From Hyalangium versicolor (GTDB lineage: Bacteria > Myxococcota > Myxococcia > Myxococcales > Myxococcaceae), in contig NZ_JAHXBF010000003.1 of the NCBI RefSeq assembly GCF_020103695.1, positions 496,001 to 560,000 on the forward strand: a stretch of 64,000 nucleotides of DNA, written 5' to 3'. Each line of letters starts with the position of its first letter. The stretch's first letter is position 1. Positions 42,876 to 64,000 of this stretch are shown piece by piece. Made by a program: the position numbers and the translations under genes. The notes under the pieces were generated by a model. The model saw nothing but the letters and a program-made list of their open reading frames with translations, was not told where the DNA came from and searched no databases.

Positions 42876-45332
42876 ATGGAAAGCCTCTTGCTGGACCTGC
42901 GCCACGCGCTGCGAGCATTGCGCAGGACTCCCGGCTTCACGCTGACGGCCATCCTCTCGCTGGCGCTCGGCCTGGGTGCGACGAACGCCATGTTCGCGGT
43001 CGTCAACGGGGTGCTGCTGCGGCCGCCGCCGTATGCGGAGCCGGATCGGCTGGTGCTGGTCTGGACCACGAGCCCTTCGCGCAACATGACGAGGCTTCCC
43101 TCCTCCGAGCCGGACTTCCGAGACTTTCGCAGGCAGGCCCAGGCGTTCGAGGAGATTTCGGCCTACAGCACCGGTGATCACAGCCTGCAGACGGCCGAGG
43201 TGCCCGAGCGCGTGCGAGGGCTCTCCGTCGCCGGTGACATGCTGAAGGTCCTGAAGGTGCACCCGGCGCTGGGGCGAGGCTTCCTTCCGGAGGAGGAGAT
43301 CTTCGGCCAGCACCGCGTGGTGTTGATCTCCCAGGGGCTTTGGAAACGGCGCTTCGGGAAGGATCCGGCGGTGCTGGGCAAGTCCCTGAACCTCGACGGG
43401 CAGGAGCACACCATCGTGGGAGTGCTGCCGCCGGAGGTGGACTTCCCGAGGCCGGACGTCACCGTCTGGGTGCCGCTGGCGTTCGAGCCGGGGCAGCCTC
43501 AGAGCTCGCGAGGCAATCGCTCGCTGGAGATCCTGGGCCGGCTCAGGCCCGGGATCACGATGGAGCGCGCCAACAAGGAACTGGAGACGATCTCCCGGCG
43601 GCTGGAGCAGGAGCACTCGGAGAACTCGGGGTTGAGCGCCACGGCGCTCTCGCTGCACGAGTATCGGGTGGGGGATCTGAGCACGGGCCTGTTCGTGCTC
43701 ATGGGCTCGGTGGCCTTCGTGCTCCTGATCGCCTGCGCCAACCTGGCCAACCTGCTGCTGGCCCGCGGAGGCGCGCGGCGCAAGGAGATGGCCATCCGCA
43801 CCACGCTGGGCGCCACCCGGGGGCGGCTGGTGCGTCAGTTGCTCACCGAGAGCGTGCTGCTGTCCGTGCTGGGCAGCGCCGTGGGCACCGTGTTGGCGTG
43901 GGTGTCGATGGATGGGCTGCTGGCGCTCGCGCCCAACGAGCTGTCGCTGGTGGGCGTCGTCCTGGATTTGCGCGTCAGCGCCTTCGCGTTGGCCGTGGCG
44001 GTGATCACCGGAATGATCTTCGGCCTGGTGCCGGCGCTGCGGCTGTCCGGGGACGCGCTGGCGGGGGCCATCCGGGAGTCCTCCATCTCCAGCCCGAGCG
44101 GCAACCGGCTGCGGGCCAGCCTGGTGGTGGCCGAGGTGGCGCTCACGGTGATGCTGCTGGTGGGCGCGGGGCTGCTCCTGCGCAGCTTCCAGCGGCTCAT
44201 CCAGGTGTCGCCGGGGCTGAGCGCCGAGCGCGTGCTGACGGTCAGCGTGTCGCTGCCGTCCGAGAAGTTCTCCAAGCCCGCCCAGGTGAGCTCCTTCACC
44301 CAGCAGCTCCAGGAGCGGTTCACCGCGTTTCCAAGCGTGGAGTCCTCCGGAGCCATCTTCCCCCTGCCCATGGATGGGCACAGCTGGAAGGTGCCGTGCA
44401 GCGTGGAGGGCCGCCCAGAGCCCGAGAAGCTGGAGGATGTGCCGCTGGTGGATGTGCGAGTGGTGTCCGGGGAGCTGCTGCGCAGCCTGGGCATCTCGGT
44501 GATGAAGGGGCGGCCGTTCGGCCCCGAGGACGGCCCGGACAGCCAGCGGGTGGTGCTCCTCAACCAGGCCGCCGCGCGCGCCTTCTTCCCGGACGAGGAG
44601 CCCGTCGGCAAGCGGCTGTGGACGGGCCCGCCCGAGCACTTCCTGCCCGAGGACATCCTCTCCCAGTTGCCGGGGCACGCTTTTCCCCGCCTCACGGTGG
44701 TGGGGGTGGTGAAGGATGTCCGCTCGCAGGGACCGCGCATGCCGGCCATCCCCGAGGTGTACCTCCCCGTGACGCAGCAGGATGATCCCGTTCCGGGGCT
44801 CGTCTTCACGCTCAAGTCGGCCAGCGACCCCGTGATCCTCATTCCGTTGGTGCGCAAGGCCCTGGCCGAGGTGGATCCGGCCCTGACGCTGGGCGAGGTG
44901 AAGACGATGGAGGCGTGGATGGAGGGCTCGGTGGCCCAGCCGCGCTTCTACGCCGTCCTGCTCACCCTGTTCGCCGGCCTGTCCATGGCGTTGGCCATGG
45001 TCGGCGTCGGCGGGGTGATGGGTTACTCGGTGAGCCAGCGCACGCGCGAGTTCGGGATTCGCATGGCCATCGGCTCTACAGCCCAGCAGGTGATGGGCCT
45101 GGTGTTCAAGCGTGGCTTCCTCTGGGTGGGCAGTGGCCTGGCCCTGGGACTGGTGGGCGCGCTGTCTCTCACCCGGGTGATCTCGAGCCTCCTGTTCAAC
45201 GTGAGCGCCGTGGATCCTGGGACGTACGCCGCCGTGGTGCTCGGGCTGGCCACGGTGGCGGGGCTCTCCATCTACCTGCCGGCGCGGCAGGCTACGCGCG
45301 TGGATCCCGCCACCGCCCTGAGGCCGGAGTAG
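42876..45332 (+). CDS. ADOP-type ABC transporter permease (MacB/FtsX-like)
   Basis: The 818-residue protein contains two MacB-PCD/FtsX units: DLRHALRALRRTPGFTLTAILSLALGLGATNAMFAVV at the N-terminus, then a periplasmic domain, four-helix FtsX block (~270-420, with LLARGGARRKEMAIRTTLGATRGRLVRQLL), a second helix and periplasmic domain, and a final FtsX block (YSVSQRTREFGIRMAIGSTAQQVMGLV, PARQATRVDPATALRPE). This is the acidobacterial duplicated orphaned permease layout. No cognate ATPase gene lies beside it. It may export a small molecule or peptide or handle lipoproteins; a link to the NRPS product is by position only. It converges on the peptide exporter gene with 27 bp between stops. Confidence 0.9.
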   Translation: MESLLLDLRHALRALRRTPGFTLTAILSLALGLGATNAMFAVVNGVLLRPPPYAEPDRLVLVWTTSPSRNMTRLPSSEPDFRDFRRQAQAFEEISAYSTGDHSLQTAEVPERVRGLSVAGDMLKVLKVHPALGRGFLPEEEIFGQHRVVLISQGLWKRRFGKDPAVLGKSLNLDGQEHTIVGVLPPEVDFPRPDVTVWVPLAFEPGQPQSSRGNRSLEILGRLRPGITMERANKELETISRRLEQEHSENSGLSATALSLHEYRVGDLSTGLFVLMGSVAFVLLIACANLANLLLARGGARRKEMAIRTTLGATRGRLVRQLLTESVLLSVLGSAVGTVLAWVSMDGLLALAPNELSLVGVVLDLRVSAFALAVAVITGMIFGLVPALRLSGDALAGAIRESSISSPSGNRLRASLVVAEVALTVMLLVGAGLLLRSFQRLIQVSPGLSAERVLTVSVSLPSEKFSKPAQVSSFTQQLQERFTAFPSVESSGAIFPLPMDGHSWKVPCSVEGRPEPEKLEDVPLVDVRVVSGELLRSLGISVMKGRPFGPEDGPDSQRVVLLNQAAARAFFPDEEPVGKRLWTGPPEHFLPEDILSQLPGHAFPRLTVVGVVKDVRSQGPRMPAIPEVYLPVTQQDDPVPGLVFTLKSASDPVILIPLVRKALAEVDPALTLGEVKTMEAWMEGSVAQPRFYAVLLTLFAGLSMALAMVGVGGVMGYSVSQRTREFGIRMAIGSTAQQVMGLVFKRGFLWVGSGLALGLVGALSLTRVISSLLFNVSAVDPGTYAAVVLGLATVAGLSIYLPARQATRVDPATALRPE

Positions 45333-45359
45333 CGCGCTGCCCGGGGGTGGGGCGCCGCG

Positions 45360-46997
45360 TCAGCTCGCCGTGGCCCGAGCCTGCTCCGGCTCCACCAGCT
45401 TGCCGTCATCGAGCTGGACGATGCGGTCCGCCACCCGGAAGTACCGGCTGTCATGGCTGATCACCACCACCGTCTTCCCGCGGCGCTTCAGGTCATCGAG
45501 GATCTGGTTGTAGAAGATGTCCTTGAACACCGGATCCTGATCCGCCGCCCACTCGTCGAAGACGTAGATGGGGCGATCCTCGAGGTAGCTGGTGAGCAGC
45601 GCCAGGCGCTTGCGCTGGCCCTGGGACAGCTCGGTGGTGGACAGCTCGCCGCCCGGCCGCAACTGCACCTTGCGATCCAGCCGCAGCGTCTCCAGGTGAG
45701 CCTTGGCGCTCTCCTCCAGGTTCGTCCGAGGCAGCCCCAGCAGGCTGTCGAAGAGGAAGAAGTCGAAGAACACCGCTGAGAAGTGCTGGCGGTAGTTGTC
45801 GCGGTTCTCCTCCGTGACTCGCTGCCCGTCCACGAAGAGCTCGCCCTCCTCGGGGGTGTACAGGCCCGTCAGCAGCTTCACCAGCGTCGTCTTCCCGCTG
45901 CCGTTGCCGCCGATGATGAAGACGCGCTCTCCGCGCTGGAGCGTCAGGTGGATGGGCCCCAGCGTGAAGCGGCTGTCCTCGTTCTCGCGGAAGTAGGTGT
46001 GGGCCACCCCGCGCAGCTCGATCTTCTCGAAGGAGCTCGGCTCGGCGGGGGCCGCCTCCAGCTTCTCCTGGAGTTGCTCGGTGCCCAGCGAGAGCCGATC
46101 GATCTCGGCCAGGGACATGCTGCCCCGGGTGATCATCGGCAGCGTGTTGACCAGGCTGTCCAGCGGCTGCTGGAGGTAGAGGACGACCATGGTGTAGCCC
46201 ACCAGCGTCTCCAGGCTCACGGTTCTGTACTGCGGCAGGACGAAGAGCAGCAGGCTGATCAGCAGGAAGAAGATGAAGCTGGACCAGCTCGTGGCGGCCG
46301 AGAGGAAGGTGGAGGACTTCATGCTGACGTTCAGCAGCCGGGAGGCGTTGGGATCGAGCATTTCGCCCATCAGCGCCGTGCGCCGGCCGCGGTGCAGCTT
46401 CAGCTCCTTGATGCCCTCCGTCAGGCTCTGGAAGGTCTTGAAGAGCACTCCCTCCACCTGGTGGCTGGTCTGGAGGGTGGAGTAGGCGCTCTTGTGCAGC
46501 AGCCAGTAGCTGAAGCCCGCGCAGACGATGAAGCCCAGGGTGGCGAAGAAGACGGTCCACGAGAGCCACGCCAGGTAGAGCAGACAGCCGACGATGATCG
46601 TCAGGTTGATGATCATCCCAGGGATGCCGCCCAAGGTGAAGCTGACGGTGAGGGCATCCTGGGTGAAGGCCTTGGTGAGCTGCGGCAGGCCCAGCTCCTC
46701 GAGCCGCCGCAGCGGGGTGCTCAACACCTGGCGGCTCAGCCGGGTGCGCACCTCGTAGAGCGCGCGGTGGTGGAGCCGGTTGAGCAGGTGCTGCGAGAGG
46801 AAGCGCGCCAGCATGGTGAGCAGAGCCAGCCCGAGGAATCCCCAGAAGCCTGCGCGCCGGGAGAGTTCGCCTCCTGTCAGCGCGCTGGTGACCAGGGAGA
46901 TCAGCCCCGTGCTGCTGGCGCCGGAGAGCAGTCCGAAGACGATGGCCAGCAGGAAGGTGCCGCGGGCACGCTGGATCAGAAACGAGATGAGGTTCAT
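45360..46997 (-). CDS. Peptide-export ABC transporter (SyrD/PvdE type)
   Basis: The 545-residue half-transporter fuses a six-helix membrane domain (~1-300) to an ATPase domain (~335-540). Walker A GGNGSGKTT is near residue 365, the signature is LSQGQRKRLALL, Walker B is IYVFDEWAADQDP and the switch His is in VVISHDSRYF. The Asp-Glu-Trp after Walker B and RENEDSRFTLGPIHL before Walker A are like the cyclic-peptide/siderophore exporters beside NRPS genes (SyrD, PvdE). Its ATG overlaps the stop of a 26-codon ORF (ATGA), and that ORF overlaps NRPS2, so all are probably translated together. It is the best candidate for export of the product. Confidence 0.94.
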   Translation of the reverse strand: MNLISFLIQRARGTFLLAIVFGLLSGASSTGLISLVTSALTGGELSRRAGFWGFLGLALLTMLARFLSQHLLNRLHHRALYEVRTRLSRQVLSTPLRRLEELGLPQLTKAFTQDALTVSFTLGGIPGMIINLTIIVGCLLYLAWLSWTVFFATLGFIVCAGFSYWLLHKSAYSTLQTSHQVEGVLFKTFQSLTEGIKELKLHRGRRTALMGEMLDPNASRLLNVSMKSSTFLSAATSWSSFIFFLLISLLLFVLPQYRTVSLETLVGYTMVVLYLQQPLDSLVNTLPMITRGSMSLAEIDRLSLGTEQLQEKLEAAPAEPSSFEKIELRGVAHTYFRENEDSRFTLGPIHLTLQRGERVFIIGGNGSGKTTLVKLLTGLYTPEEGELFVDGQRVTEENRDNYRQHFSAVFFDFFLFDSLLGLPRTNLEESAKAHLETLRLDRKVQLRPGGELSTTELSQGQRKRLALLTSYLEDRPIYVFDEWAADQDPVFKDIFYNQILDDLKRRGKTVVVISHDSRYFRVADRIVQLDDGKLVEPEQARATAS

Positions 46998-47066
46998 CCG
47001 AGGAACCTCTTCAGGCTCGTGTGGGCGGCGTGGACACGCTTGGCGGGTAGGGCAGCGGTGGCGAAG

Positions 47067-47074
<8 letters not shown>
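46994..47074 (-). CDS. Possible 26-aa coupled small ORF between NRPS2 and exporter
   Basis: ATG 47074 overlaps the NRPS2 stop as ATGAGTGA, and its TGA overlaps the exporter start as ATGA. The peptide is short and basic near its end (AKRVHAAHTSLKRFLG). AAGG lies 6 nt before the start. It may serve to pass ribosomes from NRPS2 to the exporter rather than to make a functional peptide. No family is recognised, and translation is unproven. Confidence 0.4.
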
Positions 47075-58110
<11,036 letters not shown>

Positions 58111-58118
<8 letters not shown>

Positions 58119-61100
58119 TGGCGGTTTTCTTCTGAGGCTGGAGTTGGCCGGGCTGTTCCGGGGCGGCGTCGGCCGGGGCCGACTGCAGGGAGGCAATCAT
58201 CTGATCCAGATCGGATGGGTCCACCTGGGCGGCAAGTTGGCTATCGATGTAGGCCGCGATGTTCGCGATCGTGGGAGCGTCGAAGATCTCGCGCAGCGGG
58301 ATCTCGACGTTCAAGGCGTCTTGGACTCGGCCGATGATCTGAGTGGCGAGGAGGGAGTGTCCGCCCAGCTCGAAGAAGTCATCGTGGATGCCGACGTTGG
58401 GGACGGCGAGTAGCTCACGCCACAGGTCGACGAGGAACTGCTCGATGTCGTTGCGAGGAGCCGAGTCGGGCTGGGCGCTCGAGGAGGCGGTCGGAGAAGG
58501 GATCGGGAGCGCCTTGCGATCGAGCTTCCCGCTAGAGGAGAGGGGCAGAGCGTCCAGAGAGATGAAGACGGAGGGGAGCATGTGCTCCGGGAGGGAGCGT
58601 GCCAGGAAGGAGCGAAGCGTCTGAGGTTCCAGGGAATGCTCAGGCTGAAGGACGAGGTAAGCGGCCAGCAGAGGGTTGCCGGGATTGTCCTCGCGAAGGG
58701 AGACGGCGGCCTCGCGGACGGAAGGGTGAGCGGAGAGAGCAGCTTCGATTTCGCCCAGCTCGATGCGGAAGCCGCGAAGTTTGACCTGGGAGTCGATGCG
58801 TCCGAGGAACTCGAGGGAGCCGAGTGGAAGGAAGCGGACGAGGTCGCCGGTGCGGTAGAGGCGCGAGCCCGGAGAGGAGGAGAAGGGGTCGGGCAGGAAG
58901 CGCTCCGCGGTGAGAGCGGGAAGGGAGAGGTATCCGCGAGCCAGGCCCGGGCCAGCGATGAAGAGCTGTCCGGGGACGCCCGGGGGAGTGGGGCGAAGGG
59001 AGTCGTCCAGGACGTAGAGGCGGACGTTGGGCAGGGGAGTGCCGATGGAGGGGCGGGAAGGGTCGGGAGAAGGCTGAAGCGAGGCGCAGATGGTGGCTTC
59101 GGTGGGCCCGTAGGCGTTGAGGAAGAGGCGCCCCGTGCTCCATCTGCGGATGAGTTCGGGAGAGCAGGCCTCACCCGCGGAGGCCAGGGTGGTCAGCGAG
59201 GGCAAGCCGTCGGAAGGAGTCTGGGCCAGGACGGAGGGAGTGAGGGTGGCGCAGGAGATGGAGGCCTGAGAGAGGAAGCGGTGAAGGGCCGGGCCGGGGG
59301 TGAGCCAGTCCCGAGGAGCCAGGCAGAGCAGAGCGCCGGAGAGAAGAGAGGAGAAGCACTCCCAGACGGAGGCATCGAAGCCGATAGAGGCGAACTGGAG
59401 GACGCGCTGTCCGGGCCCCAGGCGAAGGGAGTGGCTGGCAGCCAGGGCGGTGTTCACCAGACCGCGGTGAGTGAGCAGGGTGCCCTTGGGAGAGCCAGTG
59501 GAGCCCGAGGTGAAGATGACGTAGGCGAGGTTGTCGGGAGAGGAGCTGGGAGAGGGGTTGGTGGAGGGAAGAGAGGAGAGGAGGTGCCCGTCGGAGTCGA
59601 GGCAGAAGAGGGAGTTGCCGAGGGACGGGAGCTGGTCCGCCAGGGAGGAGGAGGAGAGCAGGAGGGGAGCGGAGGCCTGCTGGAGCATGAAGGCCAGGCG
59701 CTGGGAGGGGTAGGCGGGGTCCAGGGGAAGGAAGGCACCGCCGGCCTTGAGGATGGCCAGGAGGGAGACGACGAAGTCGACGGAGGGCTCCAAGCACAAG
59801 CCGACGAGGACGTCGGGGCCGACGCCCCGAGAGCGCAGGTGGTGAGCCAGTTGGTTGGAGCGGTGGTTGAGCTGACGGTAGGAGAGAGTGTGGTCGAGGA
59901 AGGAGACGGCGGGAGCGTCCGGGGTGCGCTCGGCCTGAGCTTCGAAGAGCAGGTGAGCGCAGGAGGGGGGAATGGGCTGAGCGGTGTTGTTCCACTCGAC
60001 CAGGACGCGTTGCCGCTCGGCCTCGGTCATCAGAGGCAGTTCAGAGACGCGCTGCTCGGGGTGAGCAGCGGCCGCCTCCAGCAGGGTGATCAGGTGCTCA
60101 CCCATTCGGTGGATCGAGTCTCGCTCGAACAGATCGGTGCTGTACTCCAGCATGCCGGCGAGCCCCTGCGCCGTCTCCGTGAAGGACAGAGTCAGGTCGT
60201 ACTTCGCGGTCTGATGGCTCACGTCCACGGGTGCGAGCTTCAGGTCCGGCAGATCCACGCCGGAGGCCGGCGCGGTCTGGAACGCCAGCTTCACCTGGAA
60301 GAGGGGAGCATGGCCGAGGCTGCGCTGGGGATTGAGTTCGCGGACGACCTCCTCGAAGGGCAGATCCTGGTGGGCATATGCGCCGAGCGCGGTGGTACGA
60401 GCGCGCGCGAGCAGCTCCCGGAAGGAAGGATCGTCCTCGAGGTGAGTGCGCAGCACGAGCTGATTGATGAAGAAGCCGACGAGGCCCTCGGTCTCCGAGT
60501 GGTTGCGGCCGGCGATGTCGGTGCCAATGACGATGTCACGCTGGCCGCTGTAGCGAGAGAGCAGCGCGGTGAAGCCCGCCAGCAGGGTCATGAACAGCGT
60601 GGTGCCCTCGCGCCGACCGAGCGCCGCCAGTGCTGCCGGGAGCCCCGGAGGAATGGCCAGAGGCTCGATGCCTCCGCCCGGAGTCCGCACCGAGGGGCGT
60701 GGGCGATCCGTGGGCAGTTCGAGCAGCGGCGGTGCGCCCGTGAGCTGCTGTCGCCAATAGGCAAGCTGTCTCTCCAGCACCTCTCCCGAGAGCCAGTTCC
60801 GCTGCCAGGACGCGAAGTCCGCGTACTGGATGGGCAGCGGTGCCAGTGGTGAAGCGTCTCCCGTGGTGAAGGAGCGGTACAGCTCCGCCACCTCGCGGAT
60901 GAGGATGCCAATGGACCAGCCATCCGAGATGATGTGGTGCATCGTCACCAGCAACAGGTGCTCGCGCTCGGACAGGCGCAGCAGCAGCTGGCGCCACAGC
61001 GGACCCCTCGTCAGCTTGAACGGTCGCCGCGCCTCTTCCTCGGCCAGCCGGAGCGCCTCGCCCTGCCTATGAGCTGCGGGCATTGTCGACAGGTCCACCA

Positions 61101-61384
61101 CCGGCAGGCTCACCAGTAGCTCGGGGTGGATCACCTGGACCGCGGACCCCTGCTCCGCTCGCAGCTCTGTCCGGAAACCCTCGTGGCGTTTGACCAACTC
61201 GTTGAAGCTCCGCTCTAGCGCGGTCAGGTCGAGCGTCCCTTCCAACTTTACGGCCGCGGGGATGTTGTAGAGAGGGCTGTCCGGCTCCAACTGGTGGAGC
61301 ACCCACAGGCGCTGCTGCGCGAAGGACAGGGGCAGGGCCTCCGTTCTCGGCATTGCGCGCAGGGGCGGCGGCTGTAGCTTGCGA
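58111..61384 (-). other. NRPS3 last module: C-A-T, Phe-like residue predicted
   Basis: LCL-type C domain (PLSFAQQRLWVLHQLEPDSPLYN; MHHIISDGW near nt 60940). A domain FTSGSTGSPKG near nt 59515 has the pocket D235 A236 W239 T278 A299 A301 A322 I330 C331, the same as both Phe-like modules of NRPS2. T domain Ser near nt 58355. Confidence 0.82.
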
Positions 61385-64000
61385 TCAGCGCGGGCCATCA
61401 GATCGATGCGCCGGGCCAGCTCGGCCACGGTGGGCGCCTCGAAGAGTTCGCGCAGTGGCAGCTCTACGCCGAAGGTGGCGCGAATGCGCGAGATGGCCTG
61501 GGTTGCCAGCAGCGAGTGGCCTCCGAGCTCGAAAAAGCTGTCCAGGGCGCCGACGCGCTCCACGTGCAGCAGCTCCGCCCATAGCCCCGCCAGCAGTTCC
61601 TCGGTGGGAGTCCGTGGCGCCACGGAGCCGTGCGCCCCTGCTCGCAGCGCGCTGGGGGCGGGCAGCGCCTTGCGATCGAGCTTCCCGCTGGGTGAGAGCG
61701 GCAGCTCCTGTAGGGTGACGAAGGCTGCGGGCACCATGTACTCGGGCAGCGTTCGCTGGAGGAAGGCGCGCAGCTCCCCGGCGTTCACCTGCTCGTTGGA
61801 TCTTGGCACCACGTAGCCCACCAGGCGCTTGTCGCCGGCCGTGTCCTCTCGCAGGGTCACAGCGCTCTCTCGGATGGCTGGGTGCTCGGCCAGCGCGGAC
61901 TCGATCTCTCCGAGCTCGATGCGGAAGCCGCGCAGCTTGATCTGGAGGTCGATGCGTCCGAGGTACTCGATGGCGCCATCGGAGCGGAAGCGAGCGAGGT
62001 CGCCAGTGCGGTAGAGGCGAGAGCCGGGACCATCGGAGAAGGGATCCGGGATGAAGCGCTCAGCGGTGAGCTCCGGGCGTCGCAGGTATCCCCGACCCAC
62101 CTGGATGCCGCCGATGTGGAGCTCGCCCGGGACACCCACGGGAAGAGGGTGGAGCTGGGCATCGAGGACGTACAAGCGAGTGTTGTCGACAGGTGTGCCG
62201 ATGGGAACGGAGCGCTCCGCGGGCTTGCATTCCCAGGCCGAGACATCGACAGCGGCTTCGGTGGGACCGTAGAGATTATGGAGGGAGGCGAAGGGAAGGC
62301 GCTCGAAGCAGCGAGCTGCAAGCTCGGGTGAGAGGGCCTCGCCACTGCAGACGATGCGCTTGAGGCTTCGGCATGACAGCTCGAGGCCCGGCTCAGCGAG
62401 GAAGGCCTGGAGCATGGAGGGTACGAAGTGGACGATGGAGACGGCCTGCTCGGAGATGAGGCGTGAGAGGTAAGCGGGTTCCTGGTGTCCGCCGGGCCTT
62501 GCGATGACGAGTCGTGAGCCCGAGAGCAGAGGGAGGAGGAACTCCCAGACGGAGACGTCGAAGCTGTAAGGAGTCTTCTGGAGGAAGCAGTCGGAAGGGC
62601 TGGAGGAGTAAGCGCGCTTCATCCACAGCAGGCGGTTGAGGACGGCGCGGTGTGAGTTCATCGCGCCCTTGGGACGGCCCGTGGAGCCCGAGGTGAAGAT
62701 GACGTAGGCGAGATGATCTGGCTCCGTGATGGGCGCCGGATTTGTCTCCTCATAGCGAGAGAGTTCCTGGTGTTGAGAATCCAGGGCGAACACCCTCGCG
62801 GAGTGGGACGGGAGACCAGGCCGCAGGTGCTCCTGGGTGAGGAGCACCGGTACCTGGGCATCTTCGAGCATGAACGCCAGGCGCTCGCGAGGGTAGGACG
62901 GGTCAAGCGGGACGTAGGCGCCCCCGGACTTCAGGATGCCCAGCAGGCCCACCATCATCTCGAGGGAGCGCTCCATGCAAAGGCCGACGAGGATCTCGGG
63001 GCCGGCTCCGAGCGAGCGCAGGTGATGGGCGAGCTTGTTGGCCTCCGCGTTGAGCTGGCGGTAGGTGAGGGATTGGCCCTCGAAGGTGACGGCCACCGCG
63101 TCCGGCGTGCGGGCCACCTGCGCCTCGAACAGCTGCGGAAGGCAGTCCGTGTCCGGGTGCTTCACGCGGGGGCCAGTCCACTCCACCAGGATCCGGTGCT
63201 GCTCCTCGGCGGACAGCAGGGGGAGCTCCGTCAGGCGCTGGCCTGGTTCGCGGATGATCCCTTCCAGCAGCGTGCGCAGGTGCGTGAGCATCCGCGCCGC
63301 TGTCGCTTCCTCGAAGAGCTCGGTGCTGTACCCGAGTGTGGCCTCCAGGCCCTCGGGGGTCTCCATGCAGGACAGCTCCAGGTCGAACCTGGCCGCGCGG
63401 GACTGCGCGCCCGTGATGCTCATCTCCAGCCCTGGGAGGACAGGCATCGTCACGGGCATGTTCTGGAGGACGAGCAGCACCTGCACCAGAGGAGAGCGGC
63501 TCGGATCCCGCTCGGGCCCCAGGGCCTTCACCAGCTCCTCGAAGGGCATGTCCTGGTGGGCGTAGGCGCCGAGGGCCGTCTCGCGGACCTGCGCCAGCAG
63601 CTCACGGAAGGTGGCGCGCTTCGAGAGGCGTGAGCGCAGGACGAGGGTGTTGGCGAAGAAGCCGACGACTCCCTCCAACTCGGGACGGCTGCGGCCCGCC
63701 ACGGGGGTGCCGACGCAGATGTCATCCTGCCCCGAGTAGCGGGAGAGCTGCAGTTGGAAGGCCGCCAGCAACGTCATGAAGGGCGTGACACCCTCGCGCT
63801 GGCTCAACGCCTTGATGCCCTCCCAGAGTTCGCGTGGGAGTACCGCGGTGCGGCTGGTCCCGCGAAAGCCCTGGATGGGCGGGCGAGGATGATCCGTGGG
63901 CAGCTCGAGGGCTCGGTGTGCTCCCGCCAGTTCCCGCTGCCAGTACCCCAGGAGTTTCTCCAGCGCGGGACCCTTCAGCCGGCTGCGCTGCCACACGGCG
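58111..64000 (-). CDS. NRPS3: non-ribosomal peptide synthetase, 5' end outside window (C-A-T / C-A-T visible)
   Basis: The frame stays open through the right edge, where the code (AVWQRSRLKGPALEKLLGYW) is the middle of a C domain, so the start and the HHxxxDG site of that C domain lie outside. The visible ~1,962 codons give the rest of C, then A-T-C-A-T. The tail (DPSDLDQMIASLQ then a Pro/Gln/Ala-rich end) looks like a C-terminal docking region for NRPS2, whose start codon overlaps this stop by 8 nt. Pocket readings suggest Ser then a Phe-like residue. Upstream modules, including any starter or lipidation domain, are not visible. Confidence 0.95.
58340..60030 (-). repeat. 1.7-kb A-T block, copy 3 (NRPS3 last module)
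   Basis: Third copy of the Phe-like A-T block. Here, as in NRPS2 module 3, the upstream C domain is also similar, so these two modules may derive from one whole-module duplication. Confidence 0.8.
61385..64000 (-). other. NRPS3 penultimate module: (C)-A-T, Ser predicted
   Basis: The C domain is partial. A domain FTSGSTGRPKG lies near nt 62700; pocket D235 V236 W239 H278 V299 S301 L322 V330 D331, a standard Ser code. T domain Ser near nt 61520 (ELGGHSLLATQ). No E domain follows, so L-Ser is expected. Confidence 0.83.
61914..62715 (-). repeat. A-domain core shared with NRPS1 Ser module (copy 2)
   Basis: Partner of 32279-33090. Similarity drops before FTSGSTGRPKG (for example KSGGAYVPLDPSYPRERL with different following sequence) and after the GEIES segment. 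Confidence 0.75.

Noticed and set aside
41994..44678. 894-codon version of the oxygenase gene
   Set aside because: The extra 640 residues are antisense to the ADOP permease and low-complexity; only the last ~250 residues are protein-like.

Overview
The window is GC-rich DNA with very long open frames on both strands. Gene content points to a myxobacterium, probably suborder Cystobacterineae: a SitA-type lipoprotein toxin with an immunity protein, an FG-GAP protein, ADOP-type permeases and a giant NRPS locus. The assignment rests on protein families I recognise, not on a database match.

Left part (1-20.3 kb) is accessory and catabolic. On the minus strand are an exported repetitive beta-helix protein that runs off the left edge, DNA-3-methyladenine glycosylase I (tag) and a LysR regulator. 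The LysR gene is divergent from two exported alpha/beta hydrolases of the epoxide-hydrolase type. Next comes a minus-strand toxin/immunity pair: a SitA-like lipoprotein with an AHH nuclease tip and a two-domain Imm11 + SUFU immunity protein. A 3'-terminal tRNA remnant lies between the toxin and a TetR gene. The TetR gene is divergent from a four-gene operon (acyl-CoA dehydrogenase, PECR/AtuB-type SDR, carboxyltransferase, biotin carboxylase-BCCP) that resembles the core of the atu/liu branched acyl-CoA pathway, with a perfect palindrome in the divergent promoter region. A secreted FG-GAP protein follows.

Right part (20.4-64 kb) is one non-ribosomal peptide locus read mainly right to left. NRPS3 (incomplete at the right edge) overlaps NRPS2 by 8 nt. 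NRPS2 overlaps a possible 26-codon ORF by 8 nt, and that ORF overlaps a peptide-export ABC transporter by 4 nt. After three interposed genes (ADOP permease +, 2OG-Fe(II) oxygenase -, membrane M28 peptidase +) comes NRPS1 (5,640 aa), followed 44 nt later by a large membrane protein. Nine modules are visible. Reading the A-domain pocket residues by eye and assuming colinearity NRPS3-NRPS2-NRPS1, the visible product is Ser - Phe-like - D-X - Phe-like - Phe-like - D-X - Ser - D-Ser - Gly. X is one unassigned, probably hydrophobic residue chosen by two almost identical A domains. Every E domain is followed by a C domain of the type that follows epimerisation modules, so the logic is consistent. No thioesterase is visible. 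NRPS1 instead ends in an epimerase-like domain after the Gly module, where epimerisation would be pointless, so it may be a release or accessory domain.

The NRPS genes are strongly mosaic: a ~4.4 kb block is present twice, a ~1.7 kb A-T block three times, and an ~0.8 kb A-domain core is shared by two Ser modules whose flanks differ. I found no CRISPR array, complete RNA gene or insertion sequence.
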